Translations under genes and position numbers: made by a program
Assembly (NCBI GenBank): GCA_947493695.1
Contig: CANLSF010000002.1
Span: forward strand, 124,001 to 188,000
DNA length: 64,000 bases
From: an uncultured Kiloniellaceae bacterium
GTDB lineage: Bacteria > Pseudomonadota > Alphaproteobacteria > Kiloniellales > Kiloniellaceae
Direction: 5' to 3'
Part shown: in pieces, positions 53,241 through 62,631 of the stretch
Position numbering within the stretch: the first letter of the stretch is position 1
Layout: the number at the start of each line of letters is the position of its first letter
Notes under the pieces: model-generated
Seen by the model: the letters and a program-made list of their open reading frames with translations, nothing else
The model's database searches: none
Told to the model about the DNA's origin: nothing

Positions 53241-54666
53241 CGCCTTTTCCTCCGAAGCCGGGCAAGCGCCGCACGTCCAGTACACCGTCGCGACGCATCC
53301 GCCAATCCGGGTGCTGTCCCGCGAGCGCCACCCTGCGCAGATGATTGTAAACGAAAAGCCAGGGCGGATCGTCCCGCAACTGACGATGGCAGTCCTGGAA
53401 AATCTTTTCGCGCGCCCGGGCATCGCCCGTAACCCGCGCAAGGTCGATCAAGGCTTCGACCTCCGAGTTGGCGTATCCCAGCCACCAGGAGCCCTGAACC
53501 CGGGAATCAATCTTTTCGCAAAGCACCCGGAAAGTGCTCAGAGGACTGGAATCGAAAACGCACATATCGGCGATCTCACTGCGGCGAACCCTATGGGCGT
53601 AGGCCTCCCGGTCCTCGTGAATGCGGACGTTCAAGGTCACACCATAGGCGGCGAGCTGATCCGCAACAGCGGCTGTCAGTGCCTGGGCTTCGTTCGGCAG
53701 ACTGGTTGGGCAGTCGACATCCAGCGTCAAGCCTTCTCCGACGCCGGCGGCATGCAACAGCTTCTGCGCTTCGTCAGGGCGCGGCGCTTTTTGATCCTCA
53801 GGCAGATACCCCATGTGCGCCGGACTCAGAAAGCCCTGTAGTGGCGCTCCCGCATCTGCGAGCACATCCGCAACTAAAGCCTCGCGGTCCAACGCGAGAT
53901 TCAACGCGCGCCGGATGCGGCCATCGCGCAGCGGGCCTTTCGCCGAATTGAAGAGGTAGATGATGGTGGTTGGTGAGAGATAGGTCTGTGCTGTCCTTTC
54001 CTTCGGGACGGCATCGAAGGCCAGAGCGTTAGCCACCTCGGCCTCACCCCGCTCCAGAGCCGAGAGACGGTCTCCGGCATCAACGACCTTCCGCCACTCG
54101 ATGCCCTCATGCGCGGGCAAACCATCGAAATGATGGGCATTGGCACGTGCCCGCACGTGATCCTCGTCCGCGCTCTCGAAGATGTAAGGCCCGGTGCCGC
54201 AAGGATGCGCCATGGGATCCTCCAGAACCGATGGAGCCACGATGTAGCCGTATACCAGCAGGTCGAGCAGATCGGCCATCGGTTCGACCAGTTGAATGCG
54301 CACAGACCCCGGTGTCGGTGCCTCGAAAATCGCGCCGGTCAGATATTGCGAATAAACACCGGGCGCGCCGAGTGTCACGCCCATGTCTGGCCGCGCCATA
54401 CGTTTCAACGAGGCAATCACAGCCTCTGCGTCGAACGACGTGCCATCATGAAAACACACGTCACTGCGCAGGTGGAAAAGCCACGTCCGGCAATCCTCCG
54501 ACACTTCCCAAGAGCTCGCCAGCGCAGGGGCGAAACCCTCCGCTTCGCCGCGCCGCACCAGCGCATCGTAGAGCGCTTCCAAGACCGTCAGCGTATCGTT
54601 GACGTCCGTGCAATTGTGCGGGTCATCCATCTGCAAACGTGCCTGGACAATTCTCGTATAGACCAT
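53233..54666 (-). CDS. SBP_bac_5-family protein without signal peptide
   Basis: The 477-residue product resembles peptide-type solute-binding proteins (LEALYDALVRRG, then LRSDVCFHDGTSFDAEAVIA, then RRALNLALDREALVADVL), but it opens MVYTRIVQARLQMDDPHNCT, with no signal or lipobox. The start is fixed because ATG overlaps the upstream ATPase stop as TGATG, so a longer exported form is not available nearby. A complete binding protein with a signal already exists in the operon (58596-60164). This one should be cytoplasmic and may sense or sequester substrate, or be exported by another route. Confidence 0.85.
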   Translation of the reverse strand: MVYTRIVQARLQMDDPHNCTDVNDTLTVLEALYDALVRRGEAEGFAPALASSWEVSEDCRTWLFHLRSDVCFHDGTSFDAEAVIASLKRMARPDMGVTLGAPGVYSQYLTGAIFEAPTPGSVRIQLVEPMADLLDLLVYGYIVAPSVLEDPMAHPCGTGPYIFESADEDHVRARANAHHFDGLPAHEGIEWRKVVDAGDRLSALERGEAEVANALAFDAVPKERTAQTYLSPTTIIYLFNSAKGPLRDGRIRRALNLALDREALVADVLADAGAPLQGFLSPAHMGYLPEDQKAPRPDEAQKLLHAAGVGEGLTLDVDCPTSLPNEAQALTAAVADQLAAYGVTLNVRIHEDREAYAHRVRRSEIADMCVFDSSPLSTFRVLCEKIDSRVQGSWWLGYANSEVEALIDLARVTGDARAREKIFQDCHRQLRDDPPWLFVYNHLRRVALAGQHPDWRMRRDGVLDVRRLPGFGGKGDG

Positions 54667-55673
54667 CAGGTCTCTCCATCCAGGAGATGACAGGCGACCT
54701 GGTGGCCGCTTGCGGCTTCCTTCAAAACAGGCCGTTCGCGGCTGCAGCGCTCAAAGGCGAAGGGGCATCGGGTCCGGAAACAACAGCCGCTCGGCAGATC
54801 GAAGGCGTTGGGCACCTCACCGGTCAGCTCGATCTCTTCCTCGGCTTCAGGGTCAGGATCGATGGCGGGCGCCGCCGACAACAACGCCCGGGTATAGGGA
54901 TGCAGCGGTTCTTCAAAGAGCTTATCCCGGGGCGCGGTCTCGACCATGAATCCAAGATACATCACGCCGATCCGGTCGCTGATATGGCGCACGACCGAAA
55001 GATCATGGGTGATGAAAAGATAGGACAGGCCGAACTCATCGCGCAGATCCATCATCAGATTCAGGATCTGGGCCTGGATCGAAACGTCGAGGGCGGAGAC
55101 CGGTTCGTCGGCGATGACCAGTTGAGGGTCGACGGATAGCGCCCGCGCAATGCCGATGCGTTGTCTTTGTCCGCCGGAGAACTGGTGCGGATAACGGTCG
55201 GCGTGCTCCGGACGCAATCCGACACGCGCGAGCAGTTCCATCGCCCGCTTCTCGATGGTCTTATCACCCGGCTCCGCGTGTTGGATCATGGGTTCCATGA
55301 CGATGTCGCGCACCCGCTGGCGTGGATTGAGCGAGGCAAAAGGATCCTGAAAGATCATCTGGACCTTGCGGCGGACCGGCAGCATTTTGCGGTAATCGTA
55401 TTGCGAAACGTCCTCGCCATCGACCCGGATCGCGCCGCCGGTTGGACGGTAGATGCGGGCGATGGTCTTGGCCACAGTGGACTTGCCGCAGCCACTCTCG
55501 CCGACCAGCCCCAGAACTTCGCCACGCTGTATCTCGAAGCTGACCCCATTTACCGCATGAACAATCCGCCGCGCCATGGTCGGCACGCCATTCTCGAAGC
55601 GCAACCGGTCAAGAGGCCCACCGCTGACATCAAAGCGCTGCTCGAGGTTTTCGACCTCCAGAAATGCAGTCAT
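54666..55673 (-). CDS. Dpp/Opp-type ABC importer ATPase (DppF-like)
   Basis: The 335-residue ATPase has Walker [23 protein letters not shown], signature FSGGQRQR and Walker [13 protein letters not shown]. The C-terminal Cys motif CCFRTRCPFAFERC is present. It overlaps the next upstream ATPase gene by ATGA and the signal-less binding protein by one base. It works with the DppD-like subunit and the two permeases of this operon. Confidence 0.92.
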   Translation of the reverse strand: MTAFLEVENLEQRFDVSGGPLDRLRFENGVPTMARRIVHAVNGVSFEIQRGEVLGLVGESGCGKSTVAKTIARIYRPTGGAIRVDGEDVSQYDYRKMLPVRRKVQMIFQDPFASLNPRQRVRDIVMEPMIQHAEPGDKTIEKRAMELLARVGLRPEHADRYPHQFSGGQRQRIGIARALSVDPQLVIADEPVSALDVSIQAQILNLMMDLRDEFGLSYLFITHDLSVVRHISDRIGVMYLGFMVETAPRDKLFEEPLHPYTRALLSAAPAIDPDPEAEEEIELTGEVPNAFDLPSGCCFRTRCPFAFERCSRERPVLKEAASGHQVACHLLDGET

Positions 55674-56662
55674 GGCGCAAGCTCCTGTTCCAGCGGAAAG
55701 TGACAGGCGACGGAGCGGCCTGCGTCAAGCGCATGCTGCTCCGGCTCTTCCTCTGCGCAGCGGGCCTGTGCAAAAGGACAACGCTCGCGGAAGTTACAGC
55801 CCTGGGGCAAATTGCGCACATCGGGTACGGTGCCCGGGATTTGCGTCAAACGATCCTGACGGTCGTGCAACTTCGGGATCGAACCCAGAAGCCCTTGCGT
55901 GTAGGGATGAGCCGGTTTGCTGATCAGATCCTGCTTCGGCCCCTTCTCAACGATCTTACCGCAGTAGAGCACCACGATCTCGTCCGCCATTTGGGAGACC
56001 ACCGCCAGATCGTGGGTGATCAGGATCATGGAGGCTTCACGCTCCCGCACCTGCTGTTTCATCAGCTTGAGGATCTGCGACTGGATCGTCACGTCCAGCG
56101 CGGTGGTCGGCTCGTCGGCGATGATCAGCTGCGGCCCGGCGATCATCGCGATGGCGATCACGACCCGCTGGCGCATACCGCCAGAGAATTGGTGCGGATA
56201 GTTGTTCAGGCGTTTTTCGGCTTCAGAGATGCCAACATCGCTCAGCATCTCGATACAACGCGCCCGCCGCGCCTTGCCATCGAGATCACTATGAAGTCGC
56301 AGCATCTCATCGATCTGCTCACCGACGGTCTGCAAGGGGTTCAGCGAGGTCATAGGGTCCTGAAAGACCATGGCAATCTCCTTGCCCCGGATCTTCTGCA
56401 GTTCCTTCTCAGACTTGCGGCGCAGGTCCACACCACCAAAAAGGATCTCGCCGTCGTCAACCTTGCCCGGAGGATCTATCAAACCAAGGATCGAGAAACC
56501 GATGACCGACTTACCGCCGCCGCTCTCGCCCACCAGACCAAGGATTTCGCCGCGACCGACAGAGAAGCTGACACCGTCCACGGCATTCACGACACCGGCA
56601 AAGGTGTAGAAGCGGGTCTTGAGGTCTCGCACCTCCAGCAGAGCTTGCTTCTGGACGCTCAT
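55670..56662 (-). CDS. Dpp/Opp-type ABC importer ATPase (DppD-like)
   Basis: The 330-residue ATPase has Walker [12 protein letters not shown] (Gly in place of the usual Cys before the second Gly), [10 protein letters not shown], signature FSGGMRQR, Walker [13 protein letters not shown] and the C-terminal [14 protein letters not shown] motif. ATGA overlaps join it to the permease upstream and the partner ATPase downstream. Confidence 0.92.
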   Translation of the reverse strand: MSVQKQALLEVRDLKTRFYTFAGVVNAVDGVSFSVGRGEILGLVGESGGGKSVIGFSILGLIDPPGKVDDGEILFGGVDLRRKSEKELQKIRGKEIAMVFQDPMTSLNPLQTVGEQIDEMLRLHSDLDGKARRARCIEMLSDVGISEAEKRLNNYPHQFSGGMRQRVVIAIAMIAGPQLIIADEPTTALDVTIQSQILKLMKQQVREREASMILITHDLAVVSQMADEIVVLYCGKIVEKGPKQDLISKPAHPYTQGLLGSIPKLHDRQDRLTQIPGTVPDVRNLPQGCNFRERCPFAQARCAEEEPEQHALDAGRSVACHFPLEQELAP

Positions 56663-57543
56663 TTCAACCTCGGATTCAGTTCATCGCGCAGGAAGTCACC
56701 GAAGAGATTGATGCCGAAAACCAGCATCATGATCGCCAGTCCGGGAAAGGCCGAGGTCCACCAGAGACCGCTGAAGAGCACATCGAAACCGTTCTTCACC
56801 AGCAGTCCCAGCGAGGGTTGGGTGATGGGTACACCAACCCCTAGAAAGCTCAACGAAGCCTCGATGAGAACAAAAGTTCCCACCTGAATGGTCGCGATCA
56901 CAATCAGCGGTGTGAGCACGTTGGGCAGAACGTGCTTCAGGATGATCTTGCGGTCGGGCAGTCCGGCGACGCGAGCGGCCTGGACGTATTCTTTCTCGAT
57001 CTCACTCAGGGTCGAACCGCGCACCGTACGGGCGTAAACCACCCAGCCAACCGCGGTCAGGGCGATCAGCACCTTATCGATCCCGGTGCCGACCGCCGAC
57101 ATCAGAAAAAGGGCAATCAGAATGGAAGGAAACGACAGCTGAATGTCGGCAATCCGCATGATAAAAGAATCAATAACTCCACGATAGAAGCCGGCGAGCA
57201 GGCCAAGTACCGTGCCGATCAGGCAGGAGCAGAGCATGGCCGTAACGCCGATCATCACTGAGATGCGGGCACCGTACACGACGCTTGCCAGAATATCCCG
57301 GCCCTGGCCGTCCGTGCCCAGCAAATAGCGCGGATCGCCACCCTCCAGCCAGGCCGGCGGCTTGAAAGAATCCAGCAATTCAAGCGAGGCGATATCATGT
57401 GGATTCTGCGCTACCAGCCAGGGCCCGAAGGCGACATAGATTGCAAACACCAGCATCAGCGCGCTGCCGATAATCGCCGAGGCGCTGCGCCGGTAGTTGA
57501 AGAAGAATTCGGATTTCAGAAAGCCCTGCATGACGTTCCTCAT
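56659..57543 (-). CDS. Dpp/Opp-type ABC permease (DppC-like)
   Basis: The 294-residue permease has LLGTDGQGRDILASVVYGAR, the DppC-type motif, about six membrane segments and the EAA loop at QAARVAGLPDRKIILKHVLP. ATG 57543 overlaps the DppB-like stop as ATGA. An in-frame ATG at 57531 has a better SD (TGAGGAACGTC) and may be the true start. Confidence 0.92.
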   Translation of the reverse strand: MRNVMQGFLKSEFFFNYRRSASAIIGSALMLVFAIYVAFGPWLVAQNPHDIASLELLDSFKPPAWLEGGDPRYLLGTDGQGRDILASVVYGARISVMIGVTAMLCSCLIGTVLGLLAGFYRGVIDSFIMRIADIQLSFPSILIALFLMSAVGTGIDKVLIALTAVGWVVYARTVRGSTLSEIEKEYVQAARVAGLPDRKIILKHVLPNVLTPLIVIATIQVGTFVLIEASLSFLGVGVPITQPSLGLLVKNGFDVLFSGLWWTSAFPGLAIMMLVFGINLFGDFLRDELNPRLK

Positions 57544-58505
57544 TTCAACGTGATGCGGGGATCGATCAGCGTGTAGAGCAGATCGACAAGGAAGTTGATA
57601 ACGACGAAGATCAGGGCAACGAGCATCAGATAGACGACGATCACCGGCCGGTCCGCGCGATAGATGGAATCAATCAGCAGCTTGCCCATGCCTGGCCAGG
57701 AGAAAATCGTCTCGGTAATGGTGGCGAAGGCAATGAGATCGCCTATTTGCAGGCCGAAGATCGTCACCACGGGGATCAGGGAATTCTTCAGGCCATGCCG
57801 GAAGAGCACGTCGCGCGGCGCGACGCCTTTTGCACGGGCGAACTTCATGTAGTCCTGCCGCCCGACCTCCATCATGCCGGCGCGGGTGATGCGCAGCAGG
57901 ATCGCCATGGTGCCCAGGGAAAGAGTAACGGCAGGCAGAATGATGTGGGTCCAGCCGTCCGCCGTCAGCAGGCTGACCCGCATGCCGAAAACCTCGACCG
58001 TATCGCCGCGCCCCGACGAGGGGAACCAGCCCCACTGCACAGCAAGCAGATAGATCAGCATCATGCCGACCCAGAAACCCGGAAGGGAAATGCCAAAGAG
58101 CGAGCCGGCCATAATGGTTTTGCTGATCCGGCTGCCGGGGTGCGCACCGGCATAGACACCGAGCGGAATTGAGATGACGACGGCAAGCGCCATGGCGACC
58201 AGCACCATCTCAAGGGTAGCAGGCATACGCTGCAGGATCAGATCCAGTGCGGGTTGGCGAAAGACGTAGGAGCGACCGAAATCGCCCTCGAAGATGCTGG
58301 TCAGGAACTTGACGTACTGGACGAAAAGCGACTGATCGAGCCCGAGAATCCGGCGGGCCTGCGCGATCTCGGCATCGGTGGCGTCAATCGGAACCACCAT
58401 GAAAACCGGGTCGCCCGTGAAACTCATCATCATAAAGACGATGAGCGAGACAACCCAGAGCACCACGGTCATCTGGATCAGCCGTTTGGTCAGATAACCG
58501 AGCAT
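57540..58505 (-). CDS. Dpp/Opp-type ABC permease (DppB-like)
   Basis: The 321-residue permease opens MLGYLTKRLIQMTVVLWVVS and shows TGDPVFMVVP (the LPGDP-type region), about six membrane segments and the EAA loop at KFARAKGVAPRDVLFRHGLK. It is the first gene after the binding protein and terminator hairpin. GTG 58511 is an alternative start. Confidence 0.9.
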   Translation of the reverse strand: MLGYLTKRLIQMTVVLWVVSLIVFMMMSFTGDPVFMVVPIDATDAEIAQARRILGLDQSLFVQYVKFLTSIFEGDFGRSYVFRQPALDLILQRMPATLEMVLVAMALAVVISIPLGVYAGAHPGSRISKTIMAGSLFGISLPGFWVGMMLIYLLAVQWGWFPSSGRGDTVEVFGMRVSLLTADGWTHIILPAVTLSLGTMAILLRITRAGMMEVGRQDYMKFARAKGVAPRDVLFRHGLKNSLIPVVTIFGLQIGDLIAFATITETIFSWPGMGKLLIDSIYRADRPVIVVYLMLVALIFVVINFLVDLLYTLIDPRITLK

Positions 58506-58547
58506 CTGCACGCCACAATATCAGGGACAAAAGTATTCGAGAAAATC

Positions 58548-58575
58548 GGCCCGGCGCTGAAGAAAACGCCGGGCC
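58548..58575 (-). terminator. Terminator/attenuator after the binding protein
   Basis: On the minus strand, GGCCCGGCG and CGCCGGGCC form a perfect 9-base stem with a 10-base loop, followed by GATTTTC. It lies 21 bases beyond the binding-protein stop and before the permeases, the same arrangement as at 9324-9365 in the other importer cluster. Confidence 0.75.
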
Positions 58576-58595
58576 AAGTTGCGGTCATGACGCGG

Positions 58596-60164
58596 TTATT
58601 CGACGTCCATTTCATAAGCCCAGAGGAACTTGTCCACCCGCGGCTCAAGCGTGATGCCTTTGCGCACAGCGTAGATATCCTGCTCGTAGTGGACCGGAAC
58701 CATTGGGATATCCTTCATCAGGATCTTGGTGGCCTCCTGAAGGTAGCCATCCCGCTCCTCGATCTTGGAGGTGCTGTCCGCCTTGTCGACCAGGGCATCG
58801 ACTTGCGGGTTGGAGTAGCTGCCGCGGTTAACCTGACCGTAACCTTCCTTTTTATCCCGTGTATAGAAGAGCGCACCGTACATGGAACCGGCATCGCCAG
58901 AAGGCACGTCCCAGCCACTCATGATGAAGCTGGATTTCTCCGTGGGGACGCGGATGTAACCCCAGAAATTCGACTTCGGCATGATGTTGAGCTGTAGGTC
59001 GATCTTGACCTTGGCCAACATAGACGCCAGCGCCTGGGCAATCTGGGCATCGTTGACGTAACGGTTGTTGGTCGCATCCAGCGTCATGGTGAAGCCGTCT
59101 GCGTAACCGGCCTCTTTCATCAGCTCCAGGCCTTTTTCCACGTCATGGGGATACATCTCGCGGAAGTTCATGCCCTCGACATAGCCGATGTGGGAGGACG
59201 GCACATACTGAGTGCTTGGGGTGGCAAGGCCGTTCATGACGATCTTGTTGATCGCGTCGACATCGATTGCCCGCGCAATCGCTTCGCGGACACGCACATC
59301 AGTCATGGGATTCTTCGCCATGGAGATGGTCGGTGATTTCTCGCGGGTATCCATTGCAAGCACGACGTTCAGCAGGCTTGGCCGGGTCAGGACTTCGAAG
59401 TCCCCTTCCCGCTTGACCCGCTCCACGTCGCGCACGGCAAGATCCTGGATCACGTCGACTTCGCCGGTCAGCAGCGCCGCTGTCCGCGTTGCCGGGTTGG
59501 TCACCGGACGGAAAGTCACCGTTTGGATTCCGGCCTTCCCGGCCCAGTAGCCGTCGAAGGCTTCCAGAACCAGCTTTTCTTCCTTGATCCACTCCGTCAG
59601 CTTGTAAGGGCCGGTTCCGACGGGCTTCAGGTCCATCTGCTCGTCGCCAGTCGCCGTTGTGTATTCCCGATCCAGGATCAGGAGCTCGGCAAGATCCATC
59701 GCCAACACGGCGTAGGGTTGCGGCGTCTTGATCTCGACGGTCAGATCGTCGACGGCTTTCACTTCAGCGATGTTCGCAACCAGATCGGGCCGGATCGACT
59801 TGCGCGCATGCTCGACCGTGAAGACAACATCGTCAGCGGTCAGCGCATTGCCGTTATGGAAAGTGACGCCTTCGCGCAGCTTGAAGCGCCAAGTGGTGTC
59901 GTCCAGAACTTCCCAGCTTTCCGCGAGGCCGGGACCGAAGGAAAGATCAGCGTTACGTTTCACCAGGGGATCGTAGAGGTGGTAATACATGATGTTGGAC
60001 GACAGCTCTTCGCCCGCGAGCGGGTAAAGGTGGCTCGGGTCTGCGGTCAGTCCGATCGTGACCGACTTCCCTTCGGCCAGCGCAGCGCCGGGCAGAAGCG
60101 CCGCGACAGTACAGGCAGTGGCCAGGAACCGGCGGTAGGACCGGCCTTTCAGCGATACACTCAT
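58596..60164 (-). CDS. Periplasmic solute-binding protein, SBP_bac_5 family
   Basis: The 522-residue protein has an N-terminal signal (RRFLATACTVAALLPGAALA, cleavage before EGK). The family blocks are SVTIGLTADPSHLYPLAGEE, LREGVTFHNGNALTADDVVF and REAIARAIDVDAINK. ATG 60164 has GGGAGAG upstream. It delivers substrate to the Dpp importer encoded next. Its ligand is likely the compound degraded by the hydantoinase/amidohydrolase genes of the operon. Confidence 0.92.
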   Translation of the reverse strand: MSVSLKGRSYRRFLATACTVAALLPGAALAEGKSVTIGLTADPSHLYPLAGEELSSNIMYYHLYDPLVKRNADLSFGPGLAESWEVLDDTTWRFKLREGVTFHNGNALTADDVVFTVEHARKSIRPDLVANIAEVKAVDDLTVEIKTPQPYAVLAMDLAELLILDREYTTATGDEQMDLKPVGTGPYKLTEWIKEEKLVLEAFDGYWAGKAGIQTVTFRPVTNPATRTAALLTGEVDVIQDLAVRDVERVKREGDFEVLTRPSLLNVVLAMDTREKSPTISMAKNPMTDVRVREAIARAIDVDAINKIVMNGLATPSTQYVPSSHIGYVEGMNFREMYPHDVEKGLELMKEAGYADGFTMTLDATNNRYVNDAQIAQALASMLAKVKIDLQLNIMPKSNFWGYIRVPTEKSSFIMSGWDVPSGDAGSMYGALFYTRDKKEGYGQVNRGSYSNPQVDALVDKADSTSKIEERDGYLQEATKILMKDIPMVPVHYEQDIYAVRKGITLEPRVDKFLWAYEMDVE

Positions 60165-60208
60165 TTTCACTCTCCCTCGTTCAATGACGGTTTTGTTTTC
60201 GGATCTGT

Positions 60209-60613
60209 TTATTTCAGAGCGGACTGAACCTCGATCTGATAGCCCTCAGGGTCTTCCAGCACGAAAGCCCGGATACGGAGTTGTTCGCTGGAGGAAACCG
60301 ATCCCAGACTCTCGATACCCAGCGCCGCGAGATAGCTGTGCCAGGCGTCGACATCCGGAACACGAACACAGAGTTGGACCGGCTTGACGTCGTGCGCGCG
60401 ATGCATCCCGCGGCTCTCGTCCACCAGACCGACATGGGCCTGTCCCTGCATCTGGTAAATTTTCGACCAGCCCTGGTCGATGGCGAGGGTGAAGCCCATG
60501 ACGTCTTCATAAAAGCGCATGGCTACCGGAAGGTCGCGGTAATAGAAAAATGTGATAGCGAGCTCTAACCGCCCGCCGTCCGGACGCTCAGGATTCGCCG
60601 CGTCGTCACTCAT
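60209..60613 (-). CDS. Glyoxalase/bleomycin-resistance-fold protein
   Basis: The 134-residue protein has the VOC fold with paired beta-alpha-beta units: LELAITFFYYRDLPVAMRFY, then VKPVCVRVP-like VQLCVRVPDVDAWHSYL, and a terminal VLEDPEGYQIEVQSA with a metal-binding Glu. Such proteins are dioxygenases, isomerases or binding proteins. ATG 60613 is preferred over GTG 60619. It is first in the Dpp operon, 45 bases before the binding protein, and may act on the imported compound. Confidence 0.85.
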   Translation of the reverse strand: MSDDAANPERPDGGRLELAITFFYYRDLPVAMRFYEDVMGFTLAIDQGWSKIYQMQGQAHVGLVDESRGMHRAHDVKPVQLCVRVPDVDAWHSYLAALGIESLGSVSSSEQLRIRAFVLEDPEGYQIEVQSALK

Positions 60614-61020
60614 CAGCACATGCTCCCAGAGAAAAAGCCAACGTCACATTGAATGTGATTCTGCTGGAAATGATTCAATGTATACACAGTGTATGTCAAA
60701 CGGATTCGTTACCTCGACCAGTAATCACACTGCATGATTGTATCAATCAGGCGGTGCGTTCCCGAGCGCTGCATGAAGGTTTCCTGGAACCACCACTCAC
60801 TAAATTCCGCTAACTACGGAAGATTTTTGAGAGAATTCCATGCGTTGATTCATTCCTGCGCCCCGTGTAATGATCCGCCGCGCCCAGCGTTCGGCCCGCG
60901 TCTGTCACGACAGCGCGATTCGATCGGGTTCAAGGGGAAGGCTTGCGGAAACTCAGTAATCGAGTATACATGAAATATGCATAGCGATAATGCGACACTC
61001 CGGCAAACGGGGGAAAGGCG
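60614..61020. other. Divergent regulatory region, glyoxalase and GntR
   Basis: These 407 bases separate divergent genes. A strong 13-base dyad lies at 60682-60694 inside the site annotated below, and a second GTATAC palindrome at 60964-60969. No gene is supported. Confidence 0.4.
60677..60697. promoter_or_regulatory. Candidate GntR operator before the Dpp/glyoxalase operon
   Basis: AATGTATACACAGTGTATGT contains the perfect dyad ATACAC-A-GTGTAT (60682-60694). It lies 64 bases upstream of the glyoxalase start and faces the GntR gene at 61021. It closely resembles the site at 47484 near tctC. GTATAC-type cores are common in operators of FCD GntR proteins. Confidence 0.5.
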
Positions 61021-61686
61021 ATGAGGGGGAAGGAAGCGCGGGAGAAGCCGCCACGGGCGAACCTGGGCGATACGGCGTATCAGCGACTGCGTCAGATGAT
61101 TGTCAGCGGCGAACTTCCTGCGGGCAGCCGCGTTCTTGAGAAGGATTGCGCCGCCCGCCTCGGGATCTCACGCACACCGGTCCGCGAGGCCATCAGCCGA
61201 CTGACCAGCGAGGGCCTCGTGCGCCGACCAGAAGGCGGCATGCCGACGGTCCATCTCATCTCCACAGATGAAATCGTCGAAATTCTTCACGTCCGACGGC
61301 TTCTGGAGATAGAAGCTGCCAGACAGGCCGCAGGCGCCCCCGGCAAAGACGCACTGTTAAAACTGCGCACGGTCTTCGAAGCTTTTTTATCGGGAGAGCG
61401 CCCCAGCGCCGGAGATCATCTCGCCGCCGATGACGCGCTGCATGAACGTATCGCAGCCATGTCCGGCTCGCGGCTGCTTGAGAGCCTGATCTCGGACATG
61501 CGCCTGAAAACACGCATCTTCGACAAGGGCAGTATTCCGGAACGCTTTGAGCCGGGATGCAAAGAGCATATCGCTATTATTGACGGCATTGTCTCCGGTG
61601 ACCCGGAGCGTGCGCAAGCTGCCATGAAGACCCATATGGATAATGTTCGCGACAGCATCCTGAACCATTTGACCAGACTGTTTTAG
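61021..61686 (+). CDS. FCD-domain GntR transcriptional regulator
   Basis: The 221-residue protein has a wHTH at about residues 20-80 (EKDCAARLGISRTPVREAIS, then EGLVRRPEGGMPTVHL) and an FCD domain with DDALHERIA, KEHIAIIDGI and MKTHMDNVR. GGGGGAAAGGCG precedes the ATG. It is divergent from the glyoxalase/Dpp/hydantoinase operon and is its most likely regulator. Confidence 0.9.
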   Translation: MRGKEAREKPPRANLGDTAYQRLRQMIVSGELPAGSRVLEKDCAARLGISRTPVREAISRLTSEGLVRRPEGGMPTVHLISTDEIVEILHVRRLLEIEAARQAAGAPGKDALLKLRTVFEAFLSGERPSAGDHLAADDALHERIAAMSGSRLLESLISDMRLKTRIFDKGSIPERFEPGCKEHIAIIDGIVSGDPERAQAAMKTHMDNVRDSILNHLTRLF

Positions 61687-61730
61687 ACACAGCCTTCGGT
61701 CGGGCCCTCACCACGTCATTTGCGGCCAGA

Positions 61731-61997
61731 TCAGGAATAACGTGCCGCTGATCGCTGGCGCGCCTTTTCGGCCTCGAGGGCACGGTTCCGCGGTGGTTGC
61801 GAAGTTTCGAGAGACGCAACAAGCTCCTGCACCGCAGCAGAAACCTGTGTAACCGCGCGGTTAAAGGCTTCCTCATTCCGCTTCGAAGGTTTGGTCGAGC
61901 CACTCAGTTTGCGCACAAACTGAAGGGCGGCGTCGCGCATTTCCTCATTCGTTGCCGGTGGATCGAAGTTAAAGAGCGTACGAATGTTCCTGCACAT
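61731..61997 (-). CDS. DUF2277 protein
   Basis: The 88-residue protein begins MCRNIRTLFNFDPPATNEEM and continues QFVRKLSGSTKPSKRNEEAF, the DUF2277 signature. It is small, helical and cytoplasmic; the function is unknown. It is convergent with the GntR gene. Confidence 0.88.
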   Translation of the reverse strand: MCRNIRTLFNFDPPATNEEMRDAALQFVRKLSGSTKPSKRNEEAFNRAVTQVSAAVQELVASLETSQPPRNRALEAEKARQRSAARYS

Positions 61998-62191
61998 AGG
62001 TTTGTTCCAGGTCTTATTGGTTGATTAAGCAAGTTTAGCAGCTTGCAGGGCGTTTCTTGTACAGAAACCGGAATATACCCCGATCTCCAGCATCCAAATT
62101 GAACCTTTACCCGCAGCGTCGCGACCTATTTGGAGCACCTGCGGCGTAGCGGGGCTGAGTGACCACAATTTGTGAAACTTGGAGAGATATC

Positions 62192-62614
62192 ATGGGCCCC
62201 AGACAAATCGAGATTATCCGCAGTACCTGGCGAAAGATTGCGCCGCATGGCGATGATGCCGCCAGGCTCTTTTACAAGCGCTTGTTTGAGATCGACCCGA
62301 GCGTCAAACCGCTCTTTGCCGGCACGGACATGTCGGGGCAACGTAAAAAGCTGATGCAAACGCTGGGTAGCGCCGTTGTGGGCTTGCAGGATCTCGATGC
62401 ACTGGTGCCGATCATTCAGGATATGGGGCGTCGTCACGCGACCTACGGCGTCAAGGACGCACATTACGATTCGGTTGGCGAAGCGCTGTTGTGGACCTTG
62501 AAGCAAGGCCTCGGTGAGGACTGGAATGACGAGACGCAGGAAGCCTGGACACGGATCTATCGCTTGCTCGCAGATACGATGCGGACAGCCTCGAATGAAG
62601 CTCTAGCATCATAG
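62192..62614 (+). CDS. Single-domain bacterial globin
   Basis: The 140-residue protein has a Vgb-like globin fold: RQIEIIRSTWRKIAPHG, then LFYKRLFEIDPSVKPLFAGT, then DMGRRHATYGVKDAHYDSVG. H82 is the likely proximal haem ligand. It lacks a reductase domain. ATG 62192 with TTGGAGAGATATC is preferred over ATG 62159. It may carry or detoxify O2/NO. No partner gene is adjacent; a long hairpin follows. Confidence 0.87.
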   Translation: MGPRQIEIIRSTWRKIAPHGDDAARLFYKRLFEIDPSVKPLFAGTDMSGQRKKLMQTLGSAVVGLQDLDALVPIIQDMGRRHATYGVKDAHYDSVGEALLWTLKQGLGEDWNDETQEAWTRIYRLLADTMRTASNEALAS

Positions 62615-62631
62615 GCCTCTTACGCGCTCAC

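Noticed and set aside
60734-60973. 79-residue frame in the glyoxalase-GntR spacer
   Set aside because: It lies in a regulatory region, has no SD, and its sequence shows no protein-like pattern.
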